A DNA stretch of 64,000 nucleotides, from assembly GCA_033002965.1 (NCBI GenBank), contig JAURVB010000001.1:264310-328309 (forward strand). The letters are read 5' to 3'. This document shows, piece after piece, positions 10,109-20,846 of the stretch. The DNA is from Piper betle. Its lineage: Eukaryota > Streptophyta > Magnoliopsida > Piperales > Piperaceae. Position 1 is the first letter of the stretch; every line of letters begins with the position of its first letter. Made by a program: the position numbers and the translations under genes. The notes under the pieces are model-generated. The model saw nothing but the letters and a program-made list of their open reading frames with translations. It was not told the origin of the DNA and did no database searches.

Positions 10109-12807
10109 TGTGAAGACCCGAAAAATAATAATAATAAAAATATAATATATATATATAAATAATAATATATAATAACGTTCGACGCGGGGGAATCGAACGT
10201 GGGAAAAAATTTTCGTTAGCTGGTTAGGTATGAATTACCCGATTATTTGAGAAGTAATTTGTAACCGGACGATTCTACTTGAATCGGTCAAGTCGACCAC
10301 ATTATTTATCCATCTAACCATTTAAGTGAACCATACCATGTACCCATTTAAGAGGTTAAGTGAAATGGTTAAGTGAACCGTATTGATTACCCAATTACCC
10401 GATTAAAGGAATTGCGGTGAAAGGGTGTTTCCACAAACCCTAGCCGTCATTTCATTCTTTGTAAAAGGACAAGGGGAGGGCGTCTTCTACATCTTTCTCC
10501 TCCTTGGACAGATGCTAGCTTTCCTCCTTCGCTCGGGTAATTCCTTTTCCTTTCTTTTTCTTTTGTTACATGCATACACATGTTGCATAAATCATAAACA
10601 TGTTAAACATAAGAATCAAAGGAGAAATCAACAAGGGAAGAAGAAAACCAGGAGGACGTCCTGCTGTTTTAGTAGCAGCAACAACACCATACTCCATCCT
10701 TGTGAGTAGAGTTGACGTGCTGGAAGTAGGGAGTGTTCCCAGCGGTGCTGCTGGCCGGACGGAGTCGCCTTGGGTGGCCGAGTCAGACCGGCGGGGAGAG
10801 ATGTAAATCAGGAAGTGTAGGGAGACCAGGTTGGTGTTGATTGGGTGGTGTTGCTGGCCAGACGTGGATCTGCCATGGAAAGGGCAGACTGGTCATCACT
10901 TGGGGTGGTGCTGGTCGTCACCTTGATGGGGCAGGACATGGTCGCCATGGCTGCTGGTCGGCCACCATGAATGGTGAAATTAAGGTCCCCATGTAGGGTG
11001 TAGTCCGGGTTCCATGAGACAGCAGCGGATAAAGGTTGGATCTTTGGTTTTTTCCAATCAGATTAGTGGGGTAGATAGAAGATGGGGTCTGAGATTGGGT
11101 GGAAGGAAAAGAAGACGGGCTGGTCGGGTGCTGTTTATGTGGCTGACAAGAATAGTCGCCATGGGTGTGGTCGGGGTTGCTGTTTGGGTGGCTAGGATGG
11201 GGTCACCAAGGACTGGTTAAGGGTTGCCATGTGGTGGCCAATTTGGTGACGCCATAGCAGCAAATGGAGGCCACCACATTACTGGTTGGTCGCCATGCAT
11301 GGTGAAAATACCGGCTTTTGCTGGTTGATTACAATAAAGCTGGGAGCTTTGGGGTCGTTAAATGAATTGTTAAAGTGGGATGGCAACCAGGTCAATATAG
11401 GAGAACTCGATGCGGTTGAGTTAGAATATAAGGTAAATACAAAAGACTAAAGTATGGGATATGTTAATAATTGAATTATCATTTAGATAATGGGGATTTG
11501 GATGGGGATAATTAATAATTAATTATCATTAGAATTGCTGAAAATTTAATAAGAAATAAATACTAACATGAACTAATTACATCATTTAAAATTGATAGTA
11601 TATTAGTCATGTAGTTGCATGTAGGTTCATGCAAAATAAAATTATACTAATGTATAATTTTATGCCCTTATTCAGATTAGGGTTAACGGTTCATAGTCAG
11701 ACGAAATCACCAGTTAGGTACATATAATAGGTAGAACATCATACTTTCCTTGTTGGTAGCCTAGGTCGGCCTGAGCCCAGATTCGACCACCATGTACCGA
11801 GTGCAACCGGGGTCAAAGAATTGACTCAGTCCGACACGGGGTCGTATTATGGGCGTACATTGTGTAAAGCATCGACATTATTTTGGAGTAGCGATAGCCA
11901 CCCCATAAAAAGGCTACGGCCGGGGTGAGCGAGGCACAACGATTCCTCCATCGCACTGGAGTGCAGTGATAGCCTCCCCATAAAAAGGCTATGGCCAGGG
12001 TGTGCAAGGCACTGGCACTGGAGTGCAGTGATAGCCGCCCCATAAAAAGGCTACGACCGGGGTGTGTGAGGCATTGGCACTAGAGTTGGCAGTGAGAGCT
12101 TCCCCACAAACAGGGCATAGCAATCACCTGAGTGCAGTGATAGCCTCCCCATAAAAAGGCTATGGCCGGGGTGTGCAAGGCACTAGCACCGGAGTACAGT
12201 GATAGCCTCCCCATAAAAAGGCTACCACCGGGGTGTGCGAGGCACTGGCACTAAAATTGGTAGTGAGAGCTTCCCCACAAACGGGGCGCAGCAATCACCT
12301 GAGTGCAGTGATAGCTACCCCACAAAAAGGCTACGGCCGGGGTGTGTGAGGCACTGGCACTGGAGACGGTAGTGGTAGCCTCCCCACAAAAGGGCTACGG
12401 CCGGGGTGTGCGGATCACAACGGATACCTCCTCCGCATTGTTTTGGAGTACAGCGGAATCACTCCACCGCATATTAAAATAAACTTCAGGAAATAGTGGA
12501 ATGTACTTGTTTTGTTTTATCTATTATACTACTTAGTGTTGTAATCACTAATGCGGAATTCCCTCCGCAGGTGTGCAGATACGAGATTAGGTGATTGACA
12601 ACCAGAGCATGGAGCAAAATAAATATGAGGACTCCTTTCTTTTTTTACTATTTGAGAAATAAGTGTGGCTACTCGGAAACGGTCCAAGACTGTGGGATCT
12701 TTATATTTGTTTTTGTTTACAAAAAATGTTAGACATATTTGCTTAAATTTTGAGTAACACCTTGCCAGCTAGGCCCACAATGTTGTGACAAATGGCGGGT
12801 CGTTACA
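10109..12807 (+). mobile_element. G1 solo LTR (copy 2), TSD ATATG
   Basis: The 2699-bp unit starts TGTGAAGACCCG and ends GCGGGTCGTTACA, with perfect TSDs ATATG at 10104-10108 and 12808-12812. The Copia gag frame resumes on both sides. It is the longest G1 LTR here, mainly because its hairpin minisatellite has more units (seven main, two alternate). Its TATA site has become TGTAAAA. The GC-rich block spans about 10650-11150. No primer-binding site follows, so it is a solo LTR left by LTR-LTR recombination. Confidence 0.95.
11885..12412 (+). repeat. Hairpin minisatellite in G1 LTR copy 2
   Basis: Seven main ~62-bp units (TAGCC…GGCTA…CCGGGG) and two alternate ~47-bp units (CTTCCCCACAAACGGGGCG core) are arranged as main-main-main-alternate-main-main-alternate-main-main. 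A minus-strand open frame at 11813-12043 exists only because the unit lacks stops in one frame. Confidence 0.88.
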
Positions 12808-12812
12808 ATATG

Positions 12813-13267
12813 CCTAAGTTTCTTTCTTGCTTTTTCCATAGATCGCCATGTACACTTTTGCCCTTATCGTGAATCAATCTCCTTTCCTCTTGAATACACA
12901 TGGTTAGAAATTCATTTATTGACCATTTTTCCTTCTGTATGTTATAAGTTATTTTGAAAGGACCATACTCAAATGGCAGAGAGTTAAGGATGAAATGCAC
13001 CAAAAAAGACTCATAAATCTCAATCTCCAAAGACTTAAGCTGAGAAGCAATGTCTCTCATTTCCAAGTTATGTTTACGTACACCACAAATGTCGGTGAGC
13101 TTCATTGATGATAATTTTGCCATAAGGGTACTAGCTAATGATTTGCTTGAAGTTTCATACTATTGATCAATAACCATCATATAATCCTTAACAAACTCAC
13201 ATTCAGGAATTGACCCACGAATACTAGTTACAATGGGAGACTTAATGAACATCAAGCTTAAGCAATT
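12813..13267 (-). pseudogene. Ty1/Copia gag, middle part
   Basis: The minus strand reads as the Copia gag polypeptide (UBN2-type). From 13267 downward it gives 'SLMFIKSPI', then 'SLASTLMAKLSSMKLTDICG', 'VRKHNLEMRDIASQLKSLEI', 'YESFLVHFILNSLPFEYGPF', 'KWSINEFLTMCIQEERRL'. These match the usual order of conserved gag blocks. An in-frame TAG (13162-13160) breaks it just before the SLASTL block; downstream the frame is open to the TSD of the G1 LTR. The N-terminal continuation lies beyond the G3 LTR at 13273-15026, and removing that LTR restores a continuous reading frame. Confidence 0.92.
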
Positions 13268-13272
13268 GGATT

Positions 13273-15026
13273 TGTAAAACCCAGCTTCGGGTTAGGGTTT
13301 TACCTACTTGTAGTTTTGCCTAGTTCGAGCCAGTTCAAGTTGGTTGGAGCGAGCTCGAGCCAGACCACTTTTCAAATATGAGTATGGGGCCTAGATGGCC
13401 GTATAAGCATGCTATGGTGGCTGAGTATGCCTTACATGTTGATGATAGCTTGAGATAGACTACAACAAAACAAGATTTATCATTGTATACACGAAGTATA
13501 CAAATGATTTTTTTATGGGTTCGTGAGGGTTGTTGGCTTAGATTTGGGTCACTGCAACATTTAGTATTCGTTTGAGATTTTCAGGGCATCTCCATTGCAT
13601 GCATCATAGGATTTCGGATCATTGGATTGAGCTCCTGTGGGTGCAGCTTGATTGAGTTGTGGGTTTTCACCCGATTAAGTTGATGGTTCGATGCCTATTT
13701 AGCCTTCTTTCCTTGATTCCCACCTATAAAATCACTTTTAGGACTCGAGTTAGTTTTGACTTTGGACGGTCTCGATCTGAGTTTTTTCTATTTGCATATT
13801 GCATATACCCATAGGTGGGCCCCACTAGGCCACGAGTCATTGGAAGTCATATCGTGCCACTTGGCAAGATCTGAGCCATCCACGTTAGCCCTAGCTTTGA
13901 CCATGTTGTTTTTCAGAGAACTAATCCATCCACGTCAGTCCTAGCCATTCATGTTTGGAGCTTGGACCATAGGTCCATAAGGACTCTTCTCACTTTTCAC
14001 CTCTATACTTTACTGCTGATTTGATTTCTAGATCGCAGGACGTGTTAAGTGGTGTTTTTATTAGACCCCACTAACACGAGTCATTTAGACGTATTTTACT
14101 TCAGTGATTAATAACCCTTGAGGATGAGACCCCTCAAGTTTGATTTCCAAAACAAGATCTACCGCAAGTTACCTTTGGGCCTGTTATATAAATCCCGTCC
14201 CAACCATATATATGATTTTATCGTGTTTTCAAAGAGATGAGAGGTGGGAAAACTGACTCATACGTACCATGAGCGGGTGCACATGCTAGTCAAAGCAGGC
14301 TCTAGGTTAGTGAGAGGGTGGTTCCATTCCCGAGGTGTCTTGACAACTCCAATTTTGAGTTCCTCACACTCAAAGAAACATGGAGGTTTACGAGTATTGT
14401 TTAATACAACGCGCGTTCGGACATGTGATTCAAAGGGTACTGCCTGAGAGCACTCAGCCTTCGTGCGCAAGGTGAGGAGAATTATAGAGGAAAGGAGAAG
14501 TCCTAGGATATCCTAGTAGCCTTAAGGGACCAAAAAATAAAATGAGAAAATGCTGAGAGAAGCATCAGTAAACCAGTCAATTTTGGATGCTACCAGGTCT
14601 GCAGCCTAGTGGCTCCTCAGTAGGTGCCCTTCAGAGAGTTCTAATGAAGTATATGAATGTTTTTCGTCACATGAGAGTTAACTCTCATAACAAGTTTATT
14701 ATAGTTATATTTTGGGCCAATAACACTCGTTACTAACGTTTTTCATATTATATATGTAGGTTTCATGATTCTGAGTCAGCTTTGGTGGGAGGACAGATAA
14801 ACCTTACACACTTCAACTCAACACAATTATTTTCTTACATTTTTACTTATATTTGAAGTATTTTTTACTTGTATTTAATGATATTTTCCATTCTCTTGAC
14901 ACCTAGTAGGTTACTTCGATCTATATTATTGATCGAGTCTTATAGACTATCTACTTTAAACATAACTCCACTCGATCATGACATTTTCGATCTGGTTCTT
15001 AGGTGACCGGAAATTGGGGTGTCATG
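13273..15026 (+). mobile_element. G3 solo LTR, short form, TSD GGATT
   Basis: The 1754-bp unit starts TGTAAAACCCAG and ends GGGGTGTCATG, the latter being the family's GTTACA end with three transitions. TSDs GGATT are perfect (13268-13272 and 15027-15031). It lacks the ~1-kb GC-rich plus AT-rich centre of the G3 LTRs at 20847 and 46302. Its middle (14320-14470) instead matches the reverse complement of the G4 LTR (49260-49430), so it looks like a G3/G4 hybrid or an intermediate form. A TATATAAA lies at 14185-14192. It splits the Copia gag cleanly between 'WEQS' and 'SLMFIK'. Confidence 0.93.
14185..14192 (+). promoter_or_regulatory. Candidate TATA box of the short G3 LTR
   Basis: TATATAAA lies after 'gggcctgt' in the region that in G2 and G3 LTRs follows the 'rggatgagacccct' block. 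The G2 LTR C has 'tattatataagtac' in the corresponding place near 40770. Promoter role is inferred from position only. Confidence 0.45.
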
Positions 15027-15031
15027 GGATT

Positions 15032-15240
15032 GCTCCCAACGTTCGTACAATAAATTCATGCTTTGAGTGCTAGATTCGGTGAGAATATGAGGCTTATCTT
15101 TACGAAGAGCATAGCCAAGGTCTTTACCCCAAATGAAGGACTTTCTCCCTCCATTCCTTATAATTATAATCACCACTTAAATAAGGGACTTCAGATTTAT
15201 CATCAGAAACTATCAAGGATGAAAAACCTGCAAGAAACAT
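15032..15240 (-). pseudogene. Ty1/Copia gag, N-terminal part
   Basis: An ATG at 15240-15238 opens a frame reading 'MFLAGFSSLIVSDDKS', 'PYLSGDYNYKEWREKV'. After a frameshift near 15125 it continues 'KDLGYALRKDKPHILTESST', 'MNLLYERWEQS'. The order LSGDNYxxW…HLG…(D)YALR…ALYExWERSN is the N-terminus of Copia gag. The bases just after the ATG (TTGCAG) could instead be a 3' splice site, so the true start may lie upstream in the leader; I cannot decide. The piece ends at the TSD of the G3 LTR. Confidence 0.88.
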
Positions 15241-18005
15241 ATAACCTTGCTTACTTTCACAAATATTGAGGCACATTATATACTATCACCATAGTTGTAC
15301 GCTTACCAATGCAAACATATTAAAATGAATCAATATATCATTAAATCTTGTAAAACCTAGTTTTGGGTTAGGGTTTTACCTGATTACGTTTGCTCGGTTT
15401 GGGTTAGTCTTGAGTCGATTCGAGTGAGCTCGAGTCTAACCAATTTTCAGACCATGAGTATGCGGCCTAGATGACCGTATGAGCATGTTAGGGAGGTTGA
15501 GTATGCCCGACATGAAAATTGTAACCCCCATTTTGGTTTGCCCGTGAACCAACCCAGAAATATTACCGATGACTAAACCATTTGCTAATCTACTGGATTC
15601 AGTTAAGCTGATTTGGATCTACCCTCGGTGTCTCAATATGGTGATGCAACATGCGAAGCATGGATGAGATGCTTGGGTTATAACGTTGTCCTACATGGAT
15701 GTCATGATATGAAAACAAGTAAATAAACAAACCAAACAAATGAAAAGTGCAAAAGAAATATCTATTTTGAAAACGAAATGGACAGAGTCTCCCTTAAAAG
15801 TGCAATATAGGCCACCCTGTCAACGATAACCAATAATGTGTATAGCATCAAAAATCGAAAACACAGTCCAAACACAGCATGTTTTCACATTCTAGTTATC
15901 CTCTCTCCATATCTCACCTAGTTCATTTCCACTTTCCATTTTCATTAACATGCATGATATATATAACAATTTACAAAATATCATTCAAATTCACTATCTA
16001 CATAGTTCAACACATCACCAATTACAGTCGACAGGTACATGTGTCTGTGATTTCATTGCTTCTCATCTACAGTCTCGACGGTGGTCATTCCTCGAGATTC
16101 TCCCCTACATATATAATAAAAAGATGTCTATAACGAGTGTTAGCAATCAAGAAATAACTAATAACAAACTGACACAAGAGAGCTAACCCTCTTATTCAAT
16201 AAAAACCTCATACACTTCCTCAAGAACTATCATAAAGGCAATAATTGGAGCCATCAACCTCGGGTGGCAGTGTCCCCTTTCCATATCTATAAAGACTGTG
16301 GAAAAAAATGACCCAGACGCGGTCTGGGAAGGACCGAACGTGTTATATTCTCTACCCGGTTAATTATTTACTAGGTTAAATGAAATATGGGTCTAGGGGT
16401 GTTTTCACATACCCTAGCTGTCATTTTCATTTTTATAAATTTGAAAGAGGACGTCATTTTTGGTGTAAGGGATTTCAGTCTTCCTCACCTTAACCATCTA
16501 GTTCTCCTCTTCCTTACCGGGGCTTCTTCCTTAGTTGGGTATCCTTCCTATCTCCGTCTTCTTAATTTTCTTGCATGCATATTCTTTTTAATTGGTAGTA
16601 AGCTTGTTAATCATGTAACTAAAGTCTCAAATCAACAAGAATGAAAAGAACTAAACTAAACTGGAAAACTGAAATCCTGTCCATGGTCGACGGGTGCAAA
16701 TTGTTGGCGAGATGGGCAACTGTAAACAAGTTTGCAAGGCTTCCCCTCACACCCCCGACAACCCCTCCGGTTGCTGGGTCGAAGGGATGGCTTGCCATGT
16801 CCCTGGTTTCCGGTGGGTGGCGGAATTGCAGCGATGAATGGGCGGAGTAGCAAGGGTGATGAAAGTGGCGATGTTCTGCTAGCAATAGGTGCTGTAATGG
16901 ACGTTCAGAGGGGTAGACACCGATTGTGCTTCGTCGACATCATCATGGGTTCCTTCACAGCAGTTCAGGCCACCGGAACAGTTCACAATGGACGACCTTC
17001 TCGCCTGAATTCATGGTGGCGAAGTGCAGAAGTGGGGAGAACGACCATACTCCATGCAATGTCCAAAGGTGGCCAATCTTTCCTGTTTTGATGCCAGCCT
17101 GAGGTCGTGGAACATCTGAATTGGAGCAAGGTGCAAGAAAGGAGGGGTCTTGAGGCTGGGAAAAGAGGAACATGCCTGGTTTGGTGCAGGACGACGTCTT
17201 GGATCGCTGCTATAAAACACGCACATGAGGCTTCCTCGCCCGCTGATTTTATCTTGTTGTTGATGCTTTGTTGGGGTGTTTAAATGGTGGTTCAATTGGG
17301 TGCCAAGATAAGGGTTGGAGGAGAAGGATGAACCTGTTTTTGGAGAAGAGAAGAATGGTGACGGGAAGAAGAAGAAGAAGAAGGGTGGCAGTTTTGTAAA
17401 TATGGGTTGACTCGATACCGACTTGAGTTAAAAAATAATACGAACTAGTAATAAATCTTTAAAAATAATCATTTTAATGGGTTATTGATAATGTCACTAA
17501 ACTAATTAATTATTGTGCAAAAATTTATTATCTCAAAAGAAAATATACTAATAATAATAATTAAATACTTGTTTACGAATTAATAATTACTTTATTATTT
17601 GTTAAGTGTTAATTATGATTTAGATAATTAATTTAAAATGTAAAGTAGGACTTAAATATTTATGTCACAAGAATAATTAATTATCTCGCTAGATTTGTTG
17701 ATAATTTAATATTTAATATTTTTGAAAATGATATAGATATTAGATATTTTGTTACATGCATTCCTACTCGAATAAAATTATACTTATGTATAATTTTATG
17801 TTCTCGTTCAGATTAGGATCGTTGGTCGCAGCTGCGAGTTTGAAATATCTAGGTCCGTATAATCATTTGAAATGTTGCACTTTCCCTTGTTGGCAGCCCT
17901 GGTCGGCCTGAGCCCAGATTTGACCACCATACGCTGTAACGCAATCGGGGTCAAGGAATTAACTCAGTCTGACACGGGGCCGCACCATTAAAATTACTAT
18001 GTGTA

Positions 18006-18178
18006 TCCGTATAATTATTTGAAATGTTGTATTGTCTGTATAATTATTTGAAATGTTGTATTGTCCGTATAATTATTTGAAATATTATATTTTCCCAAAC
18101 TGGTATAATTAATTGAAATGTTGTATTTTCCCAAACTAGTATAATTATTTGAAATGTTGTATTTTCCCAAATTGGTAG
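18006..18178 (+). repeat. ~32-bp tandem repeat 1 in G1b LTR
   Basis: Five imperfect units of 'gtataattatttgaaatgt' plus 'tgtattttcccaaactg'. A single related copy sits upstream at 17857 ('ccgtataatcatttgaaatg'), and G1 has one equivalent ('cgtataataggtagaacatc'). The array therefore looks like a local expansion of a single-copy LTR segment. Confidence 0.85.
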
Positions 18179-18192
18179 CCTTTGTCGGCACT

Positions 18193-18397
18193 AATCTCAA
18201 AATGAGTTGGAAGACGATTTTTAATCTCAAAATGAAGTGGGAGACAATGACTAATCTCAGAATGAGCTGGGAGACCACCTAATCTTAGAATAAGCTGGGA
18301 GACAATTTCTAGTCTCAGAATGAGCTGGGAGACGACTTTTGCGAATCTCAGAATGACCTAAGAGACAAATTACTAATCTCAGAATGACCTGAGAGAT
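18193..18397 (+). repeat. ~30-bp hairpin repeat 2 in G1b LTR
   Basis: Seven imperfect units contain TCTCAGAATGACCTGAGA or TCTCAGAATGAGCTGGGAGA. The arms TCTCAG and CTGAGA are perfect reverse complements; CTGGGA still pairs with TCTCAG through one T-G wobble. The array lies where G1 LTRs carry their TAGCC/GGCTA minisatellite. Confidence 0.85.
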
Positions 18398-20424
18398 AAT
18401 TACTAAAATACTTGTGAAATGATAATAATAAAAAAACGGGTGAAATGATAATAGAGATTATATTGACTTGTTTCATTTAATTATGTGGCTTAGTGGTTTT
18501 ATCATTAACGCAGAATTGCCTCCACAAGTGAGCAGCTGTGGACTGAAGAATAGAAGTGTGGTTGGTGGTTCTTTTACCAACCTAGGTATGGTGAATCGAT
18601 AATAAAAAAATTGGACTTCCTTATTATTCTCTTGTGTTATAAATGTGGCTATGGGAAACGATCCGAGACTGTGGGACGGTTATTTAATATTTTAGAGAAC
18701 ATGATTTATTGTTATGATTCATATTATATGTTGCAAGACTTATTTGCTATATTTCAATTCATGTTCTAGAATGTTACATTTACATTACCTATATTTTTAA
18801 GTAGCACCCGGTCTAGTTCGGGCGGGTCGTCAAAATATCATTCTCTTTCCTTGGCTATTTAAACTATCCATTTCACGGGAAAATCATTCTCTTTCCTCTC
18901 AGTCCTCTACATCCTCCGTATTACTCTTGGCCCTGAGTACAGAGTCTGAGTACTCTTAGGCATGCGCCTTCAGTACCCTTTTACATCACAAGTCTACATA
19001 TGTGTTGCACAATAGTACCCACAAACCTCCACCCTTCTCCGGGTTTGAGGAAATCAAAGGTGGAGTTGTCAGGATCCCCGGGAACGGAGTGCACACTCAC
19101 AAGTTCCAGAGCCCACTTTGACAAACACACACCCTATCTCAAGTCGTGGCCGTCATTTTCCCTCATCACACATCTCACTGAAAACACAAAAACTACGTAT
19201 GCATCGTCTTGGGTAGGGAATTCAATATAATAGGCCTAAAGGCATCGTGAGCTAGATTTGAGTTTCAAAAACAAACTCGACAGATCTCATCCTCTAGGGT
19301 TATTAATCCAGAAATACGATTGGCTAAATGGCTAGTGTGGAGTGGGATATGATAAATCCACCACTCGACACAACCACTTTCCTGTTAAAAATAAAACATG
19401 ATAGAATGAGACAATAAATTGAGAGTGAGTCCTACACGGACCTGGCAGAAACATGCCTACGGGGCGAGCTCCTCCTCTGTACCTACACATCAAATTTAGA
19501 AGCTAATGCCAATTAACTAAATGATGCGTCGAATATCCTATAGCATACACACACCACATCATACTTAGTTTACCTAATTAGTTCCTTAGCATCCATTTTA
19601 ATACATTTCAATCAGGCAAAATATATTTTATTTTTATTTCCAATAAAAATATCTAGCACGTCAATTTATCAATCCTATCATGTTGTGCTAACAATCATCA
19701 ATTTTAAATAATTAAATTAGAGGTATTTATACCTCGCGTCGTCGGCAATCAGCGACAGCTAGGGTTGCGTCGCATGCCTTGGAGCACGAATTTGGCACTC
19801 GATGGCATCAGAAATTTGATTTGGTTTGACTAGATGACCTTGACGGAAGATCCAATGAATTCCAAGGAATCCAGTTTTCCGGCAGTTTACAGTGGTTTTC
19901 CAGCAACCTTCTGGTGATTTTCCAGCGACCATTGCCAGCGGCTACTACTGGCGGGATGGCGGTGGTATGGGGTACCGTTGGCACCAGCTTGGCGAGCCCG
20001 ACGTGTCTACAACATTGACAAGGTTGGCGGAGGCTGCGGCTTGCTGGAAAAGGGTAAAACAGGGGCAGTCGGTGATGGGTAGTGAGATTCGGCTGGGATG
20101 GGTGGCGCTGGGCTCTACTCTAGTCGGGGAAGGTCATGGGTTGGTCAACAAAATCAAGGTGGCAACTGGATGGTGGCGGCGATGGTTGCTGGCAGCGGGA
20201 TCGGCAACAGGAGTGTGGCATAAAGGCTTGGCTTCCTCACTTCGTGGAGGCTGGGCGATGGCCGGGGGCACTTAGGGTGGTACGACGATGACACGATGGG
20301 GCTCGGTGGAGTCAATTGGTGGCAGCATCAGCGATGAGCACAGGGGGTGGCATCGAGGGTTTGGGGGGAAGAAGAGAAGCGTCGTGGGGAAGAATTGGTT
20401 TGGTGGGGATATCGTAAATAAAAC

Positions 20425-20449
20425 TTGACTCGACTTCGACTCGAGTCAA
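20425..20449. repeat. 9-bp inverted repeat in G4 LTR module
   Basis: TTGACTCGA, a 7-base spacer, then TCGAGTCAA. It belongs to a block shared with G1, G1b and the other G4 LTR (see findings). It could be a dimeric protein-binding site; no function is shown. Confidence 0.6.
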
Positions 20450-20846
20450 AAATAATAACTAACTTGTAATAAATCCTTAAAAAATCCAAAAAAAGGGAAA
20501 ATCCCATAAAATATAATACACACCATACCATCACAATGACATGTTCTATAACTAATAGCCCACTGAAACTACCCTATAATGTATTCTAATGTGTTATTTG
20601 GCATAAAAATAATTCTATGACCAATTACATAAAAAAATATACTGCATACTTTTATATACTCCAATAACTTATTTCTCACCATCTTTCCGACGTTATCATC
20701 ATATACTCAGTTACACTTGACCCACATCGCTCATAACTCATGGCTCACCTAAACTTAGCACACAGTTCATGAAACTAACTTGACTCAAACAAACGGTTGA
20801 ACTGACTGGTTTGCTAATGAAAAACTCTGACTCAAGTTACGACACA

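Larger units (their letters stand above)
16297..18832 (+). mobile_element. G1b LTR inside the G4 LTR
   Basis: It starts TGTGGAAAAAAATGACCC and ends GGGCGGGTCGTCA. It follows the same plan as G1: 'gaccgaacgt' near the start, 'aaccggttaattatt' type sequence, TATAAAT at 16434-16440, a leader with 'ccttaccggggcttcttcc', a GC-rich block (about 16660-17200), 'tgtaaatatgggttgactcg' (17395 on), AT-rich block, 'ggcctgagcccagatttgacc' and tandem repeats, then 'gggaaacgatccgagactgtggga' and the LTR end. It is diverged from G1, and its tandem arrays are of different sequence. No clear TSD is seen (AAGAC against AAATA). Length is 2536 bp. Confidence 0.8.
15520..20846 (-). mobile_element. G4 LTR (minus strand) inside the G3 LTR
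   Basis: On the plus strand it starts TGTAACCCCC and ends GACACA. It aligns with the G4 LTR at 48346-51350: 'aacggacagagyctccc' near 15778 and 48596, 'gaaatcaaagg…gttgtcaggatcccc' near 19050, and 'tataactaata(g/a)cccac' near 20545. After removing the G1b LTR (16297-18832) its length is about 2.79 kb. Orientation is set by homology of 18880-19080, reverse-complemented, to the plus-strand G3 LTR at 14320-14470. Flanks AAAAT and GATGA do not form a clear TSD. The GC-rich block is at about 19720-20440. The open frame at 19892-20275 lies in this block and has no family resemblance. Confidence 0.8.

Noticed and set aside
11813..12043. Minus-strand open frame with repeated FLWGGY motifs (also 31632-31880)
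   Set aside because: It is a translation of the hairpin minisatellite in G1 LTRs; the frame follows repeat copy number and is lost in the third LTR.
16732..17091. 119-codon open frame and several overlapping ones on both strands
   Set aside because: All fall in the GC-rich block of the G1b LTR with no domain and no conservation in G1.
19892..20275. 127-codon open frame rich in Gly and Trp
   Set aside because: GC-rich block of the G4 LTR; the second G4 LTR does not keep the frame.
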